From positions 1 to 8,817 of the forward strand of contig JALOSN010000205.1 in the NCBI GenBank assembly GCA_025458415.1: 8,817 nucleotides of DNA, read 5' to 3'. Below the pieces are notes generated by a model. The model was given only the letters and a program-made list of their open reading frames with translations. It was not told the DNA's origin and did not search any database. This stretch comes from Hydrogenophaga sp. (lineage in GTDB: Bacteria; Pseudomonadota; Gammaproteobacteria; Burkholderiales; Burkholderiaceae_C). Both the position numbers and the translations under genes were made by a program. Shown here one piece after another: positions 1 to 6,621 of this stretch; the first letter of the stretch is position 1; each line of letters opens with the position of its first letter.

Positions 1-2
1 GC

Positions 3-392
3 ATGGAGCGCACCGCCATCGAGGCCCGCACCGACGCGGCCATGGGCATGAGCCTGTCACGCGTGACCGCCGAATACAGCTCGGCGCAGGCACGTGTCGA
101 GGTCGGCCTGCAGGACATTGGCGCAGTCCCTGCGCTGGCCATGGCCATGGGCGCGTGGGCCGGGAGCACGGTCAACCGAGAGACGCGTGACGAGGTCGAA
201 CGGGTCTTCCAGCGTGACGGCATCACCTTCAAGGAGGCCTACCGCAAGGATGGTGGTCGGGCCGAGCTCACCGGTCTGCTGCCCAACGGGGTGCTGGTCG
301 AGCTCAGCGGCGACAGTGTCGACATCGAAGGTTTGCGCGAGGCCTGGCGCGATATCGATGTCGCTCGTCTTGCAGGACTCAAGCGGTCTTGA
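3..392 (+). CDS. Hypothetical protein, 3' part of a gene cut by the window edge
   Basis: An open frame runs from the left edge to a TGA at 390-392. The ATG at position 3 is only the first one visible; with two bases before it, neither a ribosome binding site nor the true start can be judged, so the gene probably begins outside the window. The visible 129 residues are mixed in character: an alanine-rich, mildly hydrophobic patch near residues 40-54 (VPALAMAMGAWAG), then a charged half with short strand-like stretches (GRAELTGLLPNGVLVELSGD), ending in basic LKRS. There is no obvious catalytic motif and no clear membrane segment. I do not recognise the family. It converges on the chromate transporter pair with only 8 bp between the two stop codons and no hairpin terminator between them. 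Codon use looks like that of the neighbouring core genes, so the frame is probably real. Confidence 0.6.
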   Translation: MERTAIEARTDAAMGMSLSRVTAEYSSAQARVEVGLQDIGAVPALAMAMGAWAGSTVNRETRDEVERVFQRDGITFKEAYRKDGGRAELTGLLPNGVLVELSGDSVDIEGLREAWRDIDVARLAGLKRS

Positions 393-400
393 TCGCAGCC

Positions 401-1000
401 TCAAACCAGTCCGGCTGCACCCAGGACGGCCCCGGTTCCGATCAGCAGCAGCAGGTGGACCCGGGTGCGCCATACCAGCAACGTGCTCGAGACCATCAGC
501 AGCCACAGAGGCCAGTCACTCGCCGGCTGGTTCTTTGACGAAATCAGCAGCCAGCCGGTTGCGATCAACAGGGCGATCACGATCGGAGCCATGCCGGCCT
601 TGAACGCTCGCACGCCGTGGCGCTCTCGGTGGCGGTGCGCCCAGCGGCTGGCCGCGTAACTCAGTACCGATGACGGCAGCAGGATGGCCACCATGGTCAC
701 CATCACACCCAGCAGGGCCAGCGCCCACGCCAGCCAGCCACCACTGGGTCCGCCTCCCGCATTGAGGCCGACGTTCCAGCCCAGCAGGGCCACGAACAGT
801 ACGTTCGGTCCCGGTGCGGCCTGTGACAACGCGATGGATGATGTGAACTGCGCATCGGTGATCCAGCCGTTCTGGTGGACCAGGTAACGGTGCATGTCGG
901 GGGCGGTGGTGATGGCACCGCCGATGGCCAGCAAAGACAGCAGTGCGAAATGACCGAACAGGTCCAGCCACAGGGTCAGGGTCGGGTCCATGGCGGTCAT
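401..1000 (-). CDS. chrA: Chromate transporter, second half of a split ChrA pair
   Basis: This is a 199-residue inner-membrane protein of the CHR (chromate ion transporter) family. It has the family pattern of an N-terminal helix with paired glycines (LLAIGGA, about residues 23-29), a GWITDAQF segment, and the signature APGPN (62-66) followed by a long hydrophobic stretch. Further hydrophobic helices lie near 88-115, 135-155 and 164-199. Its length is that of a single CHR domain, about half of a classical ChrA, so it belongs to the short-chain type in which two separate single-domain proteins act together. Its ATG overlaps the TGA of the upstream half by 4 bp (ATGA, 997-1000), implying translational coupling and a paired product. 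An alternative in-frame ATG lies three codons downstream at 991. The expected role is proton- or gradient-driven efflux of chromate. Family membership is clear; the substrate is inferred from the family. Confidence 0.88.
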   Translation of the reverse strand: MTAMDPTLTLWLDLFGHFALLSLLAIGGAITTAPDMHRYLVHQNGWITDAQFTSSIALSQAAPGPNVLFVALLGWNVGLNAGGGPSGGWLAWALALLGVMVTMVAILLPSSVLSYAASRWAHRHRERHGVRAFKAGMAPIVIALLIATGWLLISSKNQPASDWPLWLLMVSSTLLVWRTRVHLLLLIGTGAVLGAAGLV

Positions 1001-1587
1001 GGACCAACCTCACGTGCCAGCACCTGGCTGGCCCGCAGGCAGGCGAGCGAACCCACACCCAGCAGCACCCAGACCAGAGGCCATCGCAGCAGGGCAATGG
1101 CCACGAAGGTCAAGGCCGCCAGGCCCATGCAGGTGGCCATGCCCAAGGGGTTGCGCTCCAGGGCGGCCATCAGGCGAATGCCGGTGGCGGTCACCAGCCC
1201 GGCCGCCACGGCGCCCATGCCTCGCAGTGCGCCGGCAACCATCGGGCTTTCGGCCACCTGTCCGTATAGGGCCACGAGCACCAGCACAACCACCAGAGGG
1301 GCCAGCAGCATGCCCGACAGGGCGGCGATGGCTCCGCCCAGACCGAAGTGCCGGCCACCGATCATCATCGCCAGGTTGACGACATTGGGGCCGGGCAGGA
1401 CTTGCGCGACAGCCCAATCCTCGATGAACTGTTCGCGGCTCAGCCAGCGCTTGCGCTCCACCAGCTCACGCTGCACCACGGCGATCACCCCGCCAAAACC
1501 CTGCAGGGCCAGCCAGGTGAAGCTCCAGAACAGGTCGGCCTTGTTCCTGGGCTGTCGGAGGGCTGTTGTGGCTGAATCGGGCGGCAT
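997..1587 (-). CDS. chrA: Chromate transporter, first half of a split ChrA pair
   Basis: This is a 196-residue membrane protein with a single CHR domain. The signatures are GFGG (residues 30-33), the segment REL-ERKRWLSREQF (about 40-54) and LPGPN (64-68) followed by NLAMMIG. About five hydrophobic helices follow, with long runs of Leu, Val and Ala near residues 80-110 and 150-180. I chose the ATG at 1587. The open frame extends to a GTG at 1665, but those 26 extra residues are hydrophilic, and that GTG overlaps the -35 box of the divergent rpsF promoter. Neither start has a strong Shine-Dalgarno sequence. The gene overlaps the next one by 4 bp, so the pair forms an operon, probably making a two-subunit chromate efflux carrier in the inner membrane. 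It is divergent from the ribosomal operon and is presumably transcribed from a promoter between 1588 and 1690. No chromate-responsive regulator gene is adjacent. Confidence 0.87.
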   Translation of the reverse strand: MPPDSATTALRQPRNKADLFWSFTWLALQGFGGVIAVVQRELVERKRWLSREQFIEDWAVAQVLPGPNVVNLAMMIGGRHFGLGGAIAALSGMLLAPLVVVLVLVALYGQVAESPMVAGALRGMGAVAAGLVTATGIRLMAALERNPLGMATCMGLAALTFVAIALLRWPLVWVLLGVGSLACLRASQVLAREVGP

Positions 1588-1642
1588 GTCGATGGCGGCG
1601 GTCTGGGAGGGCAGTATGCCAGTCGTGACGGCAGAACGCGGT

Positions 1643-1657
1643 CGTCCGTTACGGACG
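1643..1657. repeat. 15-bp perfect palindrome next to the rpsF promoter
   Basis: CGTCCGT (1643-1649) and its exact reverse complement ACGGACG (1651-1657) flank a single T. The palindrome ends one base before the -35 box of the rpsF promoter and sits in the shared upstream region of the divergent chromate transporter operon. Its size and symmetry suit an operator for a dimeric regulator. There is no T-run after either arm, so it is not an intrinsic terminator. The cognate protein is unknown. Confidence 0.4.
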
Positions 1658-1658
1658 C

Positions 1659-1687
1659 TTGGCACTCGCTGGCGCTGTTGTTATAAT
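1659..1687 (+). promoter_or_regulatory. Sigma70-type promoter of the rpsF operon
   Basis: The -35 box TTGGCA (1659-1664; five of six bases match TTGACA) and a perfect -10 box TATAAT (1682-1687) are separated by the optimal 17 bp. Transcription should start near 1694, giving a leader of about 100 nt before the rpsF ATG at 1794. A promoter this close to consensus fits a highly expressed ribosomal-protein operon. It overlaps the alternative upstream GTG start of the divergent chromate transporter gene. Confidence 0.85.
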
Positions 1688-1693
1688 CGTGGG

Positions 1694-1793
1694 CTTACCT
1701 TGCTGCATCCCGAGTTGACGCCGGGGGCAGCTTCTGCCGAAGCCGGCCAGGTCGAATGTCCTGACGGGGTCGGTCCATCCACAAGGAGAATCC
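1694..1793 (+). promoter_or_regulatory. Structured 5' leader of rpsF, candidate S6:S18 autoregulatory RNA
   Basis: The leader contains a two-part hairpin: GCCGG (1720-1724) pairs with CCGGC (1743-1747), and GGCAG (1726-1730) pairs with CUGCC (1734-1738), closing a CUU loop. The internal loop is asymmetric, with one base on the 5' side and GAAG (1739-1742) on the 3' side. In many bacteria the S6:S18 complex represses its own operon by binding an rpsF leader that mimics its 16S rRNA site. Here GCCGAAGCCGGCC (1736-1748) resembles the 16S helix-23a text GGCGAAGGCGGCC as I remember it. The hairpin is read directly from the sequence; the regulatory role is inferred. A Shine-Dalgarno AAGGAG (1783-1788) ends the leader. 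Confidence 0.4.
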
Positions 1794-2168
1794 ATGCGTC
1801 ATTATGAAATCGTCCTGCTGATCCACCCGGACCAGAGCGAACAGGTTCCGGCCATGCTGGAGCGTTACAAGGGCATGATCACCGCCGGCGGCGGCAAGAT
1901 CCATCGCGTTGAGGACTGGGGACGTCGGCAGATGGCCTACCAGATCAACAAGCTGTCCAAGGCCCACTATCTGTGCGTCAACATCGAGGCCGATCAGGCC
2001 GTGATGGCTGAACTGGAACACGCGTTCAAATTCAACGACGCCGTTCTGCGCCACCTGACCATCCAGAAGAAGAAGGCCGAAACGGGTCCTTCCGCCATGA
2101 TGAAGTCGGTCGAGCGTGAAGAGGCCCGCAAGTCCCAGCAACAGTCGCAGGAGCAGGCCGCTGCCTGA
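1794..2168 (+). CDS. rpsF: 30S ribosomal protein S6 (bS6)
   Basis: This gene encodes bS6, which binds the central domain of 16S rRNA together with S18 on the platform of the small subunit. The 124-residue product opens with MRHYEIVLLIHPDQSEQV and contains GGKIHRVEDWGRRQMAYQINKLSKAHYL (in the middle) and FNDAVLRHLTI, all standard S6 blocks of the single ferredoxin-like fold. The C-terminal tail (about residues 95-124) is Lys, Glu and Gln rich and probably disordered, as in other S6 proteins. The start is secure: AAGGAG lies five bases before the ATG. It is the first gene of the rpsF-priB-rpsR-rplI operon, with a near-consensus promoter about 105 bp upstream and a structured leader. Length and reading frame are normal. 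Confidence 0.98.
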   Translation: MRHYEIVLLIHPDQSEQVPAMLERYKGMITAGGGKIHRVEDWGRRQMAYQINKLSKAHYLCVNIEADQAVMAELEHAFKFNDAVLRHLTIQKKKAETGPSAMMKSVEREEARKSQQQSQEQAAA

Positions 2169-2194
2169 GCCGGCGGCGCGAGTCAACCCAGCAG

Positions 2195-2482
2195 GTGAAC
2201 CAGCTTGATCTGTCGGCGGCGGTGGTGCAGGTGCAGAGCCTGCGCCACACGCCGGCAGGTGTACCGGCCCTCAACCTCGTGCTTGAGCACGAATCCGAGG
2301 TGACCGAGCTGGACACGCCTCGTCAGGTGAAGCTGCAACTGAAGGCCGTGGCCTTCGGTGTTCTGGCCGAAACCCTGTCCCGACAAGGACTCGATTCGGA
2401 CTGCCGCTTCCAGGGTTTCCTGGCCAACTCGCGCAACGGCAAGGGCGTGGTGTTCCACATCCAGCATTTCAGCAAGACATAG
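2195..2482 (+). CDS. priB: Primosomal replication protein N (PriB)
   Basis: PriB is a small single-stranded-DNA-binding protein with an OB fold that works with PriA to restart stalled replication forks and reload DnaB. The 95-residue product shows the beta- and gammaproteobacterial PriB pattern: RHTPAGVPALNLVLEHESEV (near residues 17-36), VKLQLKAVAFG and CRFQGFLANSRNGKGVVFHIQHF at the end. The start is the GTG at 2195, 26 bp after the rpsF stop; the following NQLDL matches typical PriB N-termini (MNRL-), and there is no strong Shine-Dalgarno sequence, so translation may depend on coupling to rpsF. It lies between rpsF and rpsR, the usual place for this gene in betaproteobacteria. Length and frame look normal. 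Confidence 0.95.
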   Translation: MNQLDLSAAVVQVQSLRHTPAGVPALNLVLEHESEVTELDTPRQVKLQLKAVAFGVLAETLSRQGLDSDCRFQGFLANSRNGKGVVFHIQHFSKT

Positions 2483-2494
2483 GAGAGGCCCATC

Positions 2495-2776
2495 ATGGCT
2501 GCACCCAAGCGTTTCAACAAAGACAAGCGCCCCAAGCGCAACACCCAGTCGCTGCTCTTCAAGCGCAAGCGTTTCTGCCGCTTTACCGTGGCCGGAGTCG
2601 AAGAAGTGGATTACAAGGACGTCGATGTCCTGCGCGACTTCATCGCCGAAAACGGCAAGATCATCCCCGCGCGCCTGACCGGCACCCGCGCCATCTACCA
2701 GCGCCAGGTGACCACCGCCATCAAGCGTGCCCGTTTCCTGGCCATGCTGCCGTACAGCGACCAGCATCGCGTCTGA
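2495..2776 (+). CDS. rpsR: 30S ribosomal protein S18 (bS18)
   Basis: bS18 forms a heterodimer with S6 on the platform of the 30S subunit. The 93-residue product carries the S18 core: FKRKRFCRFT, the strand VDYKDVDVLRDFIAENGKIIPARLTGT and the basic helix YQRQVTTAIKRARFLAMLPY. The N-terminal extension (MAAPKRFNKDKRPKRNTQ) is strongly basic and suits rRNA contacts. The start is supported by AGGAG at 2481-2485, nine bases before the ATG, partly overlapping the priB stop codon. It is the third gene of the operon, with 12 bp between it and priB and 13 bp before rplI, so it is clearly co-transcribed. Nothing unusual is visible. Confidence 0.98.
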   Translation: MAAPKRFNKDKRPKRNTQSLLFKRKRFCRFTVAGVEEVDYKDVDVLRDFIAENGKIIPARLTGTRAIYQRQVTTAIKRARFLAMLPYSDQHRV

Positions 2777-2789
2777 AGGAGAGCCTGAC

Positions 2790-3242
2790 ATGCAAATCAT
2801 CCTGCTCGACAAAGTTGTCAACCTCGGCTCTCTGGGCGATGTGGTCAAGGTCAAGGACGGCTATGCCCGCAACTTCCTGATTCCTTCCGGCCGTGCCCGC
2901 CGTGCCACCCAGTCCGCCATCGCCGAATTCGAAGCCCGTCGTGCCGAGCTCGAAAAGGTCGCTGCCGCCAAGCTGGCCGAGGCCCAGGCCCTGGGTGAGA
3001 AGCTGGCCAGCGTGACGGTCAAGCTGTCGCAAAAGGCCGGTGTGGACGGTCGCCTGTTTGGCTCCGTGACCAACCACGACGTGGCAGAGGAACTGACCAA
3101 ACAGGGCTTTGCGGTGACCAAGGCCCAGGTGCGCATGCCCAATGGCCCGCTGAAGATGGTGGGTGACTACACCGTCAGCATCAACCTGCACACCGATGTG
3201 ACCGTCGACGTGCCTGTGACGGTGCTGGGCGAAACCGCCTGA
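2790..3242 (+). CDS. rplI: 50S ribosomal protein L9 (bL9)
   Basis: bL9 is an elongated protein at the base of the L1 stalk of the 50S subunit that helps reading-frame maintenance. The 150-residue product has the canonical N-terminal domain (MQIILLDKVVNLGSLGD, then VKVKDGYARNFLIPSGRA), a long Ala- and Glu-rich connecting helix (about residues 42-75) and the C-terminal domain with GRLFGSVTNHDVAEEL. The frame is open upstream to 2727, but the ATG at 2790 is preferred because AAGGAG (2776-2781) lies eight bases before it and the family begins with MQIILL. This Shine-Dalgarno overlaps the last base of the rpsR stop codon. It is the last gene of the operon; an intrinsic terminator follows 40 bp later. 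Confidence 0.97.
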   Translation: MQIILLDKVVNLGSLGDVVKVKDGYARNFLIPSGRARRATQSAIAEFEARRAELEKVAAAKLAEAQALGEKLASVTVKLSQKAGVDGRLFGSVTNHDVAEELTKQGFAVTKAQVRMPNGPLKMVGDYTVSINLHTDVTVDVPVTVLGETA

Positions 3243-3282
3243 CAACGCGCCCCGGCGCGAAATGCGCCAGCCAGCAACCTGG

Positions 3283-3327
3283 CAAGAGCCGCAACCCCGA
3301 CCGGGGTGAGCGGCTCTTGTCGCTTTT
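3283..3327 (+). terminator. Rho-independent terminator of the rpsF-rplI operon
   Basis: A perfect 10-bp stem, CAAGAGCCGC (3283-3292) with GCGGCTCTTG (3310-3319), encloses an inner five-pair stem, ACCCC (3294-3298) with GGGGT (3303-3307). It is followed by TCGCTTTT, a modest T-rich tail. It begins 40 bp after the rplI stop codon and separates the ribosomal operon from dnaB. Confidence 0.88.
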
Positions 3328-3384
3328 GATCACCGCCGGTCGACGAGCGCGTTTGTCCTCGGCCTTCCACTGGCGCTGCACGGG

Positions 3385-3405
3385 TTGTCCCCAGCCTTGT
3401 CCACA
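3385..3405 (+). promoter_or_regulatory. DnaA-box-like pair upstream of dnaB
   Basis: TTGTCCCCA (3385-3393) and TTGTCCACA (3397-3405) are in the same orientation, 12 bp apart, with a further TTGTCC at 3353-3358. TTGTCCACA differs by one base from the DnaA box TTATCCACA; the first copy differs by two. They lie 51-71 bp before the dnaB start, after the ribosomal terminator, where dnaB's own promoter must be. No convincing -35/-10 pair was found there. DnaA binding is an inference. Confidence 0.25.
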
Positions 3406-3455
3406 GCGTACCGGCGCCAGGCGGCGTAACATCAGCTTTTGATCTCCAGCCGTCC

Positions 3456-4816
3456 ATGTCCTCTGTTTTTTCCTCTCCCTTTTCCGAGTTTGATGCAGGT
3501 CTGGACGGGGTCGGGTCGTTGGCCGACCGGCAGATAGCGCAACTGCGGGTCCCGCCACACTCCATCGAGGCGGAGTCCAGCTCTACCGCTACGAACACCG
3601 CCTGGCCTACTCGGCGATCGCGGCCTTGGTCAACGCCAGCAAACCGGCCGATGTGGTGACGGTGTTCGAGCACCTGCAAAGCCTCGGCAAGGCCGAGGAG
3701 GCCGGTGGGCTGGCCTATCTCAACAGCCTGGCCCAGTACGTGCCCAGCGCCGCGAACATCCGGCGCTACGCCGAGATCGTGCGGGAGCGGGCCATCCTGC
3801 GCAAGCTGGTGGCTGCCAGTGACGAAATTGCCACCGCGGCCTTCAATCCCCAAGGGCGTCCGGTCGACAAGATTCTGGACGAAGCCGAGCAGAAGATCTT
3901 CCACATCGGCGAGGAAGGCTCGCGCATGAAGGAAGGTTTCCAGTCCATGGACAAGCTGGTGGTCGACCTGCTGGACCGGGTGACGGAAATGTCGGACAAC
4001 CCCAACGACATCACCGGTGTACCCACGGGCTTTCGCGATCTGGACCGCATGACGTCCGGGCTGCAGGCCGGCGACCTGGTGGTGCTGGCGGCGCGTCCTT
4101 CCATGGGCAAGACCGCCTTTGCCATCAACATCGCCGAGCACGTGGCCCTCAACGAGGGTCTTCCCGTCGCGGTGTTCTCGATGGAAATGGGGGCTTCCCA
4201 GCTGGCTGTGCGTATCGTGGGGTCCATTGGCCGCATCAACCAGAGCCATCTGCGCACCGGCAAGCTGACCGACGATGAGTGGCCGCGCCTGACCGAGGCC
4301 ATTGAAAAGCTGCGGCAGGTGTCACTGCACATTGACGAGACACCCGGCCTGACGCCCGGTGCCCTGCGTGCCAATGCGCGGCGCCTGTCCCGCCAATGCG
4401 GCAAGCTGGGCCTGATCGTGGTGGACTACCTGCAACTGATGAGCGGCAGCGGGTCCGACGGTGACAACCGGGCGTCCGAGCTGGGCGAGATCTCGCGCGG
4501 CCTGAAGATGCTGGCCAAAGAGCTGCAGTGTCCGGTCATTGCCCTCTCGCAGCTCAACCGCTCGGTGGAGACCCGTACCGACAAACGCCCCATGATGAGC
4601 GATCTTCGCGAATCAGGTGCCATCGAACAGGATGCCGACATCATCATGTTCATCTACCGTGACGAGTACTACACCAAGGACGCCTGCAAGGAGCCGGGCG
4701 TGGCCGAGATCATCATCGGCAAGCAGCGCAACGGCCCCACCGGGACCGTCAAGCTGGCCTTCCTGAACATGCTCACCCGCTTCGAGACCCTGGCCACGGA
4801 CCACGGGGATTTTTGA
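3456..4816 (+). pseudogene. dnaB: Replicative DNA helicase DnaB, disrupted by an internal deletion and frameshift
   Basis: DnaB is the hexameric ATPase that unwinds DNA at the replication fork. From the ATG at 3456 the frame reads a normal N-terminus up to VPPHSIEAESS (ending at 3581), then goes out of frame and stops at 3657-3659. The rest of the protein continues in another frame from YRYEHRLAYSAIAALVNASKPAD (from 3584) to the TGA at 4814-4816. Between these points, relatives have about 24 residues (VLGG...DNxxWD...DF), so about 70 nt appear to be missing. Downstream the protein is complete: Walker A ARPSMGKT (4091-4114), Walker B LIVVDYLQLM (4412-4441), SQLNRS, SDLRESGAIEQDAD and IIIGKQRNGPTGT. 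The missing part lies in the N-terminal domain used for hexamer and primase contacts. A TTG at 3626 could in principle start a truncated protein, but no ribosome binding site is evident. Since dnaB is normally essential, an assembly error or a second intact copy is likely. Confidence 0.92.
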
Positions 4817-4827
4817 GGCCCGAGGCT

Positions 4828-4845
4828 TGCGGCCACCACGCCGCA
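4828..4845. other. Short hairpin between the convergent dnaB and phoH-type genes
   Basis: TGCGGC (4828-4833) and GCCGCA (4840-4845) form a six-pair stem around a CACCAC loop in the 46-bp gap between the two convergent stop codons. Neither side has a T-run, so it is at best a weak bidirectional transcription barrier. Confidence 0.3.
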
Positions 4846-4862
4846 GATGGCGCAGCGAATAT

Positions 4863-6590
4863 CTACAGCACCTCGCTGGCGAAATCGGCCAGGCGCGAGC
4901 GCTCGCCGCGAGCCAGGGTGATGTGGCCCCCATGCGGCCAGCCCTTGAAGCGATCCACCGCATAGGTCAGGCCGCTGGAACCTTCGGTGAGGTAGGGTGT
5001 ATCGATCTGCGCCAGGTTGCCCATGCAGATGATCTTGGTTCCTGGGCCGGCGCGGGTGATCAGCGTCTTCATCTGCTTGGGCGTCAGGTTCTGTGCCTCG
5101 TCGATGATCACGTATTTGTTCATGAAGGTTCGGCCGCGCATGAAGTTCATGCTTTTGACCTTGATGCGGCTGCGGATCAGCTCGTTGGTGGCCGCACGCC
5201 CCCATTCGCCCGCATTGCCGCCATCACCCTTGGCCAGGAACTCCAGGTTGTCGTCCAGGGCACCCATCCAGGGGCCCATCTTTTCTTCCTCGGTGCCCGG
5301 CAGGAAGCCGATGTCCTCGCCCACGCTGACCGTGGCCCGGGTCATGATGATCTCGGTGTAGCGCCTGTCGTCAAGCACCTGGGTCAGGCCGCTGGCCAGT
5401 GCCATCAGGGTCTTGCCCGTGCCGGCGGTTCCGGCCAGGGTGACGAAGTCGATCTCCGGGTCCATCAGCAGGTTGAGGGCGAAGTTCTGCTCTCGATTGC
5501 GGCTGGTGACACCCCAGACGGCGTTCTTCAGGTGGGTGAAGTCCTTGAGGGTCTTGAGCACCGCCGTCTTGTCCCGGATCTCTGTCACGCGGGCATACAG
5601 CGAAGGTTCCCCCGGAGCCTCGAAATAGACGAACTGGTTGATGTGGAACTGGGCCACCGCCGGACCGCTGACGCGGTAGAAGGTGTGGCTGCCGCTCTGC
5701 CAGCTTTCAATGGTCTTGCTCTGGCGGGTCCAGAAGTCGGTTGGCAGGGCCAGGGCGCCGGAATACAGCAGTTCGCCATCGTCCAGCGTCTTGTCATTCT
5801 CATAATCCTCCGCTGCCAGGCCCAGCGCACGCGCCTTGACCCGCATGTTGATGTCCTTGGACACCAGAATGACTTCCCGGTCCGGGTGCTTCTGACGCAG
5901 TGCGTGGACCACACCCAGGATCTGGTTGTCGGCCTTGCCTTGCGGCAGGCTGGACGGCAGGTCGTTGGTCAGGGGCTCGGTCTGGAAATACAGCAGGCCG
6001 CGGGCCGACTGGTGACCGGTGGCCGACAGCTTGAGCCCTTGGCCCATGTCACCACCGCTCTGTGCGGCCAGGGCGTCCAGGGTCCGGCTGGTCTGGCGAC
6101 CGTTTCGGGCCACCTCGGTCATGCCCTTCTTGTGCCCGTCGAGTTCCTCCAGCACGATCATCGGCAGGAAGATATCGTGCTCCTCGAACCTGAAGAGACT
6201 GACCGGATCGTGCAGCAGCACGTTGGTGTCGAGCACGAACAGGCGCGTGGGCCCTTTGCTGCTCGATCGGCCGACCGCCCTGGTCACCCTTGAGGTCCTG
6301 TCCTGCGCCTTTCGCCCACGCGTCGGCTCGGCCACCGGCTCGGGGGCCGCTTTGGCCGCCGCCGGGGTGTCTGTCGGCTGCGGCAAGCGAGCCGGTTTCA
6401 GCCCTTCGACCTTCTGTGCGCGTGTCTTGGTCGCCGCTGACCGCCGCTGTGTCCCCGAGGGCTCGGGCGGGGACGACCGGGCTTCTCCGACGGGTTCGGG
6501 GCGGTCAAATGCTTCGACGTCGGCCTTGAGGCTGTAGGCCTCGGGCGAGAGAAGTGCGGCGCGTTTGGCGGGTGCTGGGGGCAGTGGCAT
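4863..6590 (-). CDS. PhoH family ATPase with N-terminal PIN domain
   Basis: This 575-residue cytoplasmic protein combines a PIN nuclease-like domain with a PhoH ATPase domain (PhoH2/YlaK type), a family linked to RNA unwinding and cleavage. Residues 1-20 (MPLPPAPAKRAALLSPEAYS) match the usual family start; residues 40-112 form a Pro-, Ala- and Lys/Arg-rich linker, probably disordered. The PIN domain (about 116-260) begins LFVLDTNVLLHDP and keeps likely metal-binding acidic residues at D121, E149, D221 and D246. The PhoH domain (about 365-575) has Walker A GTAGTGKT (387-394), the block GEDIGFLPGTEEEKMGPW and Walker B VIIDEAQN (494-501). The ATG at 6590 is the only good start, though its ribosome binding site is weak. 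It faces dnaB and follows bcp in the same direction, but bcp's terminator lies 32-66 bp upstream of the start, so it needs its own promoter or read-through. The exact cellular role is not known from sequence. Confidence 0.93.
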   Translation of the reverse strand: MPLPPAPAKRAALLSPEAYSLKADVEAFDRPEPVGEARSSPPEPSGTQRRSAATKTRAQKVEGLKPARLPQPTDTPAAAKAAPEPVAEPTRGRKAQDRTSRVTRAVGRSSSKGPTRLFVLDTNVLLHDPVSLFRFEEHDIFLPMIVLEELDGHKKGMTEVARNGRQTSRTLDALAAQSGGDMGQGLKLSATGHQSARGLLYFQTEPLTNDLPSSLPQGKADNQILGVVHALRQKHPDREVILVSKDINMRVKARALGLAAEDYENDKTLDDGELLYSGALALPTDFWTRQSKTIESWQSGSHTFYRVSGPAVAQFHINQFVYFEAPGEPSLYARVTEIRDKTAVLKTLKDFTHLKNAVWGVTSRNREQNFALNLLMDPEIDFVTLAGTAGTGKTLMALASGLTQVLDDRRYTEIIMTRATVSVGEDIGFLPGTEEEKMGPWMGALDDNLEFLAKGDGGNAGEWGRAATNELIRSRIKVKSMNFMRGRTFMNKYVIIDEAQNLTPKQMKTLITRAGPGTKIICMGNLAQIDTPYLTEGSSGLTYAVDRFKGWPHGGHITLARGERSRLADFASEVL

Positions 6591-6621
6591 GGATGCGGAT
6601 CAGGACCGATGGTCAAGGACT

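Noticed and set aside
1588..1665. Upstream GTG start for the first chromate transporter gene
   Set aside because: The extra 26 residues are not typical of the family and the GTG lies on the -35 box of the rpsF promoter.
875..1807. A 310-codon + strand open frame opposite the chromate transporter genes and running into rpsF
   Set aside because: It crosses the rpsF promoter, leader and start; the translation is of low complexity (Arg, Pro, Ser, Ala) and matches nothing known to me.
3456..3659. Programmed frameshift or translational bypass in dnaB
   Set aside because: Recoding could join the two frames but cannot supply the roughly 24 conserved residues that are absent, and no slippery run is visible at the junction.
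3167..4249. A 360-codon minus-strand open frame across rplI and dnaB
   Set aside because: It overlaps rplI, its terminator and dnaB; the translation is His- and Gly-rich without motifs, typical of a shadow frame.
4827..6293. A 488-codon open frame on the + strand opposite the PhoH-type gene
   Set aside because: It is antisense to a complete, well-conserved PIN-PhoH gene, its translation shows no recognisable domain, and long antisense frames are expected in GC-rich coding DNA.
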